The notes under the pieces: model-generated
Seen by the model: only the letters and a program-made list of their open reading frames with translations
Told to the model about the DNA's origin: nothing
Databases searched by the model: none
Translations under genes and position numbers: made by a program
Shown: piece after piece, positions 35,164-41,247 of the stretch
Layout: the number at the start of each line of letters is the position of its first letter
Position numbering within the stretch: position 1 is the stretch's first letter
DNA from: Minisyncoccota bacterium
Lineage (GTDB): Bacteria; Patescibacteriota; Minisyncoccia; Phycocordibacterales; Phycocordibacteraceae
Length of the DNA stretch: 41,247 nt
NCBI GenBank assembly: GCA_022842585.1
Contig: JALHPI010000004.1
Coordinates: 1-41,247 of the forward strand
Reading direction: 5' to 3'

Positions 35164-35496
35164 CTAACTGTACAGCAGAATAGCCACTACCACCGCACTT
35201 TGTAACACGATAGAAATCAGGTTTGAAAGCACAATGGGTGTTTCTTTATGAAGCATCCCATAGAGAAGCCATATTATTGAAAACACCGTCCAGACGGTCC
35301 ACGTAAAAATCGAAAGACCCTTTGCGTCTTGGGTCATAAATACTTGGTAGACCTGCGGAAGGGTGGCGAGAGGTCCTATAAGTGCCACGCCCAGCATAAT
35401 TTTATCGAGGAAACGTTTCAACGCATCCGGATTCGGATAGTGTTCAAATTTTTCAAATATGCGTTTTCTAAGGTTGAGATGATGATGGCCGTCCAT
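35164..35496 (-). CDS. SemiSWEET/PQ-loop family transporter
   Basis: LDKIMLGVALIGPLATLPQVYQVFMTQDAKGLSIFTWTVWTVFSIIWLLYGMLHKETPIVLSN; three TM, PQ motif. Confidence 0.88.
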   Translation of the reverse strand: MDGHHHLNLRKRIFEKFEHYPNPDALKRFLDKIMLGVALIGPLATLPQVYQVFMTQDAKGLSIFTWTVWTVFSIIWLLYGMLHKETPIVLSNLISIVLQSAVVVAILLYS

Positions 35497-35595
35497 ATAT
35501 CCTTATTCTAGCAGGTATTTTTACCAGTTGTGCAAAACCAAGGGCGCGGTATCCTATATCCCATTGCCAAGTAATATTCGTTCTTAATCATTTCT

Positions 35596-36288
35596 ATGAC
35601 CACGTCAAATGACAGTCCGTTCGTCGAAAAATACCTCACCCCTATAGCGGTATTGCTCGGCGCTATTATCATCGCGGTTGCCTTTGCCTTTGGCACCGGC
35701 GAACGTCCTCAAACAACCGGCGACGCCAACCAGCCGAGCGTCGTTGATATTAAAAACGTGAAAACCGAAAACTCTCCGTCGATTGGTTCGGCGACTGCGC
35801 CCGTCGTTATCGCCACCTGGTTTGATTTCCAGTGCCGCTTCTGCAAGCAATTTGAGACAACAACGCTCCATGAAGTTACGAAAAACTATGTGGAGCAAGG
35901 CAAGGTGCGCATCGTCTACAAAGACTTCCAGTTTCTCGGTCCTGCTTCCCTCGAGACCGCACTCTACTCGCGCGCTCTTTGGGAAGCCGCACCCGATAAG
36001 TGGGGTAACTGGTTCTTTGACGTCATGAGCGCTGAGGGCGAGAGCACGCTTCAAAAGTCTGCACTCGACACCCTTGCTAAGAAGCATGGTATCGACACTG
36101 CCCGTGTTGCAAAACTTATGACGGACAAGGGAGCTACGTATAAGGCCGCCATTGAAGCCGATCGCCAGGAAGGTCAAAACAACGGTATTAGCGGGACGCC
36201 AGGGACCATCATCGGCACCACACTTCTTTCAGGTGCTCAACCCTACGCTTCGGTTGAACCGCTCATCAAGACGCTTCTTGGTGAGTAA
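35596..36288 (+). CDS. DsbA-like thiol-disulfide oxidoreductase
   Basis: N-terminal TM anchor, WFDFQCRFCKQFETTTL (CxxC), GTPGTIIGTTLLSGAQPYASVEPLI. Confidence 0.92.
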   Translation: MTTSNDSPFVEKYLTPIAVLLGAIIIAVAFAFGTGERPQTTGDANQPSVVDIKNVKTENSPSIGSATAPVVIATWFDFQCRFCKQFETTTLHEVTKNYVEQGKVRIVYKDFQFLGPASLETALYSRALWEAAPDKWGNWFFDVMSAEGESTLQKSALDTLAKKHGIDTARVAKLMTDKGATYKAAIEADRQEGQNNGISGTPGTIIGTTLLSGAQPYASVEPLIKTLLGE

Positions 36289-36312
36289 CACCCGCCACAA
36301 GTTCGTGTCGTA

Positions 36313-36342
36313 AGAAACACCCCGCATATGCGGGGTGTTTCT
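36313..36342. terminator. Bidirectional terminator
   Basis: Perfect 30-bp palindrome agaaacaccccgcatatgcggggtgtttct between convergent genes. Confidence 0.9.
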
Positions 36343-36354
36343 GTTGTATGTGTC

Positions 36355-36984
36355 TTATGTCCTTGCTTCGTCCTGTTCCTTCTTCGCCCGACGCCATTCA
36401 AACAGCGCACCAAGAATCGTTATCACCATTACTCCGATCACGACGAGGTGCAGATACTTGCCCAGGTCAGGGATGAGACCGCCTAGGAAGTAACCGAGTA
36501 GGGGAAGTGAAATGCCCCATATAAGTGCGCCAAGTACATTCCAAAACAGGAAGGTCGGATAGTGCATGCCGCCCACACCTGCAAAGATGGGTACGAGCGT
36601 TCGGAACATGGGGAGGAACCGTGCGAGCACCAGCGTCACCTTGCCGTATTTTTCATAAAAGCGCACCGTGCGCTCCAAGTTTCGTTCATTGAGGAAAAGA
36701 GCGTCTTTTTTCCCGAATAGCTTCGAACCATATTTTGCTCCAAACCAGTACCCGGTACTGTCGCCAAGGATTGCGGCAATCACAATGATCGTGATAAGCG
36801 GCACGAGGTCAAAGGTGCCTGCGGCCGCTAAAATGCCGGAGGCTAGAAGAAGCGTGTCTCCGGGAAGCGGCAGGATAATCCCAAGCGGTGTTCCTGACTC
36901 TATATACACCATGAGAAACACCCCGAGATACCCGACTGATTGGATAATCTCGGGCAGAGTCATGTTGAGGAATGGCAAATCCAT
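36355..36984 (-). CDS. DedA family membrane protein
   Basis: YLGVFLMVYIESGTPLGIILPLPGDTLLLASGILA...GDSTGYWFGAKYGSKLFGKKD...FYEKYGKVTLVLARFLPMFRTLVPIFAGVGGMHYPTFLFWNVLGALIWG. Confidence 0.95.
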   Translation of the reverse strand: MDLPFLNMTLPEIIQSVGYLGVFLMVYIESGTPLGIILPLPGDTLLLASGILAAAGTFDLVPLITIIVIAAILGDSTGYWFGAKYGSKLFGKKDALFLNERNLERTVRFYEKYGKVTLVLARFLPMFRTLVPIFAGVGGMHYPTFLFWNVLGALIWGISLPLLGYFLGGLIPDLGKYLHLVVIGVMVITILGALFEWRRAKKEQDEART

Positions 36985-37048
36985 GTCCGGCTAGTATACC
37001 GCACCGCTTTTTAGGAGCAGGGATATGTCCATACGTCTTAGTACTAAA

Positions 37049-37068
37049 TGATATGATATATCATATCA
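37049..37068. repeat. 20-bp perfect palindrome, copy 1 (tgatatgatatatcatatca)
   Basis: In the promoter region of the metallopeptidase gene; wider context actaaatgatatgatatatcatatcagtgtag. Confidence 0.9.
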
Positions 37069-37107
37069 GTGTAGCTGGAGAGGTGTATCTGCCGTAGACT
37101 ATAGGGA

Positions 37108-37530
37108 ATGGAAGAAGAAGCATTTATAGCGCTCGTGCAGGCGGAGTGGGATGCCATGCCAGAGAAATACAAGGCACACGTCGAGAACGTCGCGCTCCTG
37201 GTCGAGGATGAGCCAAGCGCGGAACTACGTGCGGAAGAGGGCTTGGAAGAAGGTGAGACCTTGCTTGGTCACTACCATGGCATCCCAAATACGGAACGGG
37301 GAAGCGAGTATGGGGTGGGCGCAACACTCCCGGATACCATCACGCTCTATCGACTCCCCATACTTGATGAGGCACAAGAACTCACCGACGACCATACGAA
37401 CGAGTTCAAGAAAAACGTAACGAAAGTAGTGCGCGAAACGTTGTGGCACGAGATAGGGCATTACTTCGGGTTTGACGAGGAGCCCATCAACAAACGCGAA
37501 GCGGAAGGTACCAATCACTTCAAACTCTAG
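37108..37530 (+). CDS. Zincin-like metallopeptidase (DUF1025-type)
   Basis: VVRETLWHEIGHYFGFDEEPINKREAEG; 140 aa; IHLYRLPIL-like 'TITLYRLPILDE'. Confidence 0.87.
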   Translation: MEEEAFIALVQAEWDAMPEKYKAHVENVALLVEDEPSAELRAEEGLEEGETLLGHYHGIPNTERGSEYGVGATLPDTITLYRLPILDEAQELTDDHTNEFKKNVTKVVRETLWHEIGHYFGFDEEPINKREAEGTNHFKL

Positions 37531-37575
37531 CTCAGTATCTTGGCTCAGTATTTTGGTATGGTCTTCGCACATCAC

Positions 37576-37609
37576 TACTAACTGATATGATATATCATAT
37601 CAGTTAGTA
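37576..37609. repeat. 34-bp perfect palindrome, copy 2 (tactaactgatatgatatatcatatcagttagta)
   Basis: Contains the same 20-bp core as copy 1; lies just downstream of the metallopeptidase gene. Confidence 0.92.
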
Positions 37610-37715
37610 TCGCTTGAGTTAGTGATTAGCGATGGAAAAGAGCACAAATCTGTTTCTATCCTAGGAGTTGATACAGCACGGGTTAATCTTATCCCCAAGA
37701 CAGATTCTGCTTTTG

Positions 37716-37738
37716 CCAAACCTTAGATTAAGGTTTGG
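37716..37738 (+). promoter_or_regulatory. Hairpin ccaaacctta-gat-taaggtttgg abutting the start codon of the SpvB-like gene
   Basis: 10-bp perfect stem; SD-like aagg lies in the 3' arm, ATG at 37741. Confidence 0.55.
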
Positions 37739-37740
37739 GT

Positions 37741-40700
37741 ATGCGACATAGAGAAAGATATCCATCGACTTCTTCCCTAAAACTCCTTAAGAAAACAGCA
37801 GCCAGCGCGCTGCTATTTTCTTTTATCCTCGCTCCCTTCCCGGTTTCTGCTCAGATTCCTGAAGAGGCCACAGTAGAGGAGGTGGTGGTGCCGCAAGTTT
37901 CGCCTGAGGCACCGCCTGTAGAAGAAAGCAGTACCCCGTCTGAAGAATTGCCTGCATCAGAAACATCAGAAGCACCGGCAGTAATTGAAGAAGGGAACGA
38001 GGTACCGCCTGAGCCAGAAGCGCTCATGGCAGGAGGTTCCTCGGACACCGAAGCAGGTGCCATTTTCATAAATAATGAATCAACAAAAAGCGTGGTGCCG
38101 GAAATCGACACGCAGACCGGAGCGCTCACGTATAGCTACGGTATTGCGATTCCTCCTGGGAGAAACGGTGTGCAGCCGAAACTAGCACTTTCATACAGCA
38201 GTGGCGCAGCAGAAAACGTGAGTCCGTTCGGGTACGGCTGGTCGGTATCGATTCCGTATATAGAGCGAATCAATAAAAACGGCTCTGACCAACTCTACGC
38301 ATCGTCCACGGTATATCGCTCCTCACTCGATGGTGAGTTGGTGAGAGTAGGTACGACCACAAGCTACAAGCCACGGGTGGATAATGGGGAATTCCGGCAA
38401 TATACCTTGAGCAGTAATACATGGACCGTTCGTGAAAAGAACGGAACGCGTCTTTCATTTGGTACGACTACGAATGCTCGTCGGTCTGATCCTGGCAATT
38501 CTTCACGTATTTATAGTTGGCACTTGGAAGAGGAACGAGATACGAAAAATAACTATGTCGAATACTCCTATTTCAAAGATGCCGGTCAGATATATCCCGA
38601 CCTCATTACGTATACCGGCATCGGAACAACCGATGGACCATTCTCCGTGTCTTTTTCTCGCGAGGTTCGTGGCGACAACCTTGTCTCAAACGATACAGGA
38701 TTCACTGCGACTACCACGTACCGGATTTCTCGCATTGAGACCTCGATGAATGGTTCGTGGATTGGTCGCTACGACCTTGGGTATGCTTCTGGCCATAATG
38801 GCAATCGTTCGCTCCTTGCTACGATTACCCGTTCCGGTCGTGATGAAGCGGGTACTATCGCCTCATTGCCCTCGGTAAACTTTTCATACGAAACATACAA
38901 CACTGCAGATAAGAGCTGGACGGAAGATACTGCATGGAACGTCCCAGTAAACATTGCGCGTGAGTATATCGGGTACGATGATGGCGCTCGCTTTGTAGAT
39001 ATAAACGGCGATTCGCTGGTTGATATCGTGCGAAGCTCGTTTACTGAATTTCTTCCAAGCAATACCACACCGGTCAACCAAGAGGTGTACCTCAATACGG
39101 GGGAGGCATGGGCTACGACGACTGCATGGACGATTCCAAAACCCTATAACGGCAGGTTTGGATTTTCCGGTGGGTATATCCAAAGCTCAGGTCAAGGCAC
39201 GATGGACATGGGTGCCCGCTTTGCCGATGTGAATGCCGATGGCTTTACCGATATTCTCTGGTCCTATGACGTCGCTGGTTCATACAGCCCTCCTCCAGTC
39301 CCGTACTCGTACTCAATTCGTGAGGTGTATATCAATAACCGTATCAATGGGTGGGCAACCTCAAGCGCATGGACGCTTCCAAGCGCTGTGCAATTTGCAT
39401 CAGAAAGCAGCGATGGAGGTGGTCGTATCGCGGACGTGAACGGCGACAATCTCCCAGATTTGTTAGTCGGGAATGATACAGCGCGGAAGGTATATCTTAA
39501 TACTGGTTCTGGTTGGCAGGAAGCAACTACTACCTGGAAGCTACCAGCACAATTCATAGATACGAGTGCCTACTCTACAGGCACAGAGATTGCTGACGTA
39601 AATGGCGACGGTCTTACTGACATCGTGCGCTCGTTTGAGAGCGACCGAGACCCTGGAAGCGGAGGACTTCCAGACATTCGCAAGGTGTACCTTAATACCG
39701 GCACCGGCTGGGCGACTTCCACGTGGTCCATTCCTCTCTACTTCTCCTATCAGAATGCAGCGGACGGTGGTATTCGATCCACTGCAACACGACTGCTTGA
39801 TGTAAATGGTGACAATCTACCTGATCTCCTCGATGACACCGAGATATATATCAACACTGGTGAAGGCTGGTCTCAAGATTCTTCCTGGAGTGGATGGCCG
39901 TACTCTCAATTCTCTTACACTATAAATGGTACTCACTACACGACCGCTGGAGTGGCGAGCATGGATGTCGACGGCGACAATGTAATCGACTTCGTGAAGT
40001 CAGGACCCACGAGCGGGTATCCTGCATTTGCGCATGATAAGGGAGTGTATCTCCATGATGGCAAAGTGCCTGATTTACTGAAATCTATTGAGTATCCTGA
40101 AGGAGGAAAAATTACCGCAAGCTACGAACAGTCTGCCCGCTATGAAGCATCTGGAAACAACTTAAACGCAGATGCTCCATTTAACCTGAATACTGTTGCG
40201 TCGCTTTCATATGATGATGGCGTCACGACCCCGTACTCTATTTCCTACACCTACGGCGGAGGAGACTTATATTACGCTTCTTCAACGGACACGGCATTTG
40301 CAGGATTTGCTACCACTACGCGAACGGATGCGCGAGGAAATGTCTCCCGCACCTATATTCATCAGGGTAATGGCTCGCAATCCGCTCTCGGAGAATATGC
40401 TGACTCCTTTTATAAGATAGGGAAGCCGTTTCTTACTGAACGCTTCAATGCGAGCAGCAGTTTATTCTCAAAGACTATTAGTCGCTGGGACAGCGCATCA
40501 ACTGCTACCGGCGCTGCATTTGCCTATCTCTCTCGAGAGGTCCGTCAGCAGTATGATGGGGACGCAGACCGCAAAGATAGCGCGACCGAATATATCTACA
40601 ACACGACGACCGGCAACCTTGCTACGTCGACAGAATGGGGCGAGGTTACAGGTGCAGCTGATGGTTCGTTTACGGATACGGGTACCGATAAACGCACCAC

Positions 40701-41247
40701 CGCATATCTCTACGCAACAAGCAGTACCTACACCTCTTCATATCCGTATCTCGAGACGGTAAGCGATGCATCGGGTGTAAAAGCGCGCGAAACGAAGCTC
40801 ACCTATGACAGCCAGGCGCTTGGGGTAGTGACGCTTGGCAATCTGACGAGGCGCGAAGAGTGGATATCAGGTACTCAATACGCAAGAACCCAGTGGTCGT
40901 ACAATAGCTTCGGGCTTCCGACTCAGGAAGTGAATCCGCGGTACGCGACAACTACATTTGTATACGACACCTATAATATTTATCCGATACGAAGTACCAA
41001 TCCACTCTCGCATATTGCTTCAAGCACCTACGACTATTCTTTGGGCAAACCAAAATTAACCACAAGCCCGAATGGTCGCATCACTGAATGGGTCTATGAT
41101 GGTCTTGATCGAGTGCTTACGGAGAAACAGCCAGACCCAGTCACCGGCACTCTAGGTACGTTTATAACCAACGCGTTTACCGATACACGAAATGCCGTTT
41201 CAGTCGAAACGAGGCAGTACATGACGGCAAGTACGAGCATACCTACC
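37741..41247 (+). CDS. Large secreted SpvB/TcdB-like protein with FG-GAP/VCBS-type repeats and YD-like region; 3' end beyond window
   Basis: Frame 1 stays open from 37741 to the window end (absent from the ORF track because no stop is reached). Signal peptide LLFSFILAPFPVSAQ; acidic/Pro linker; SpvB-like 'VPEIDTQTGALTYSYGIAIPPGRNGVQPKLALSYSSGAAENVSPFGYGWSVSIPYIERI'; six D-[IV]-[ND]-[GA]-D-x3-D repeats (DINGDSLVDIV, DVNADGFTDIL, DVNGDNLPDLL, DVNGDGLTDIV, DVNGDNLPDLL, DVDGDNVIDFV); then RHS/YD-like TTTRTDARGNVSRTYIHQG...VYDGLDRVLTEKQPD. Confidence 0.9.
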   Translation, partial: MRHRERYPSTSSLKLLKKTAASALLFSFILAPFPVSAQIPEEATVEEVVVPQVSPEAPPVEESSTPSEELPASETSEAPAVIEEGNEVPPEPEALMAGGSSDTEAGAIFINNESTKSVVPEIDTQTGALTYSYGIAIPPGRNGVQPKLALSYSSGAAENVSPFGYGWSVSIPYIERINKNGSDQLYASSTVYRSSLDGELVRVGTTTSYKPRVDNGEFRQYTLSSNTWTVREKNGTRLSFGTTTNARRSDPGNSSRIYSWHLEEERDTKNNYVEYSYFKDAGQIYPDLITYTGIGTTDGPFSVSFSREVRGDNLVSNDTGFTATTTYRISRIETSMNGSWIGRYDLGYASGHNGNRSLLATITRSGRDEAGTIASLPSVNFSYETYNTADKSWTEDTAWNVPVNIAREYIGYDDGARFVDINGDSLVDIVRSSFTEFLPSNTTPVNQEVYLNTGEAWATTTAWTIPKPYNGRFGFSGGYIQSSGQGTMDMGARFADVNADGFTDILWSYDVAGSYSPPPVPYSYSIREVYINNRINGWATSSAWTLPSAVQFASESSDGGGRIADVNGDNLPDLLVGNDTARKVYLNTGSGWQEATTTWKLPAQFIDTSAYSTGTEIADVNGDGLTDIVRSFESDRDPGSGGLPDIRKVYLNTGTGWATSTWSIPLYFSYQNAADGGIRSTATRLLDVNGDNLPDLLDDTEIYINTGEGWSQDSSWSGWPYSQFSYTINGTHYTTAGVASMDVDGDNVIDFVKSGPTSGYPAFAHDKGVYLHDGKVPDLLKSIEYPEGGKITASYEQSARYEASGNNLNADAPFNLNTVASLSYDDGVTTPYSISYTYGGGDLYYASSTDTAFAGFATTTRTDARGNVSRTYIHQGNGSQSALGEYADSFYKIGKPFLTERFNASSSLFSKTISRWDSASTATGAAFAYLSREVRQQYDGDADRKDSATEYIYNTTTGNLATSTEWGEVTGAADGSFTDTGTDKRTTAYLYATSSTYTSSYPYLETVSDASGVKARETKLTYDSQALGVVTLGNLTRREEWISGTQYARTQWSYNSFGLPTQEVNPRYATTTFVYDTYNIYPIRSTNPLSHIASSTYDYSLGKPKLTTSPNGRITEWVYDGLDRVLTEKQPDPVTGTLGTFITNAFTDTRNAVSVETRQYMTASTSIPT

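Noticed and set aside
38432-40762. Short ORFs inside the SpvB-like region (38432..38749, 39020..39232, 39602..39805, 40448..40762 and minus-strand ones)
   Set aside because: All are out of frame with the single long open frame that encodes recognisable FG-GAP and SpvB motifs.

Overview
This 41 kb window is gene-dense, mostly chromosomal bacterial DNA. Gene content and style (small genes, short intergenic spacers, MltG, TypA, VIT, SemiSWEET, DUF5667 with an ECF sigma factor, CBS-less IMPDH) suggest a Patescibacteria/CPR-type genome; this is inference only. Housekeeping and envelope genes include a MacAB-like exporter, an RND pump with its adaptor, guaA/guaB, mltG, an MsbA-like ABC exporter, typA, a DEAD-box helicase, a DsbA-like protein and DedA. 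The most unusual accessory region is 4.5-10.3 kb. It carries a putative type II restriction endonuclease convergent with a single ORF that fuses a complete LexA repressor (winged HTH plus S24 self-cleavage domain) to a complete C5-cytosine DNA methyltransferase. Next to it is an AT-rich two-gene cassette: a PrrC/RloC-like ABC-type ATPase followed by a small two-TM protein. Together these look like a defence island whose restriction-modification arm may be wired to DNA damage. Other notable items: the start of a very large SpvB/TcdB-like (FG-GAP, YD-type) secreted protein running off the right edge and missing from the ORF track; two copies of a long perfect palindrome flanking a small metallopeptidase gene; a relic of a second, divergent typA 3' end downstream of typA; and three multi-hairpin intergenic elements closed by long terminal stems. 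No rRNA, tRNA, CRISPR array or transposase was recognised.
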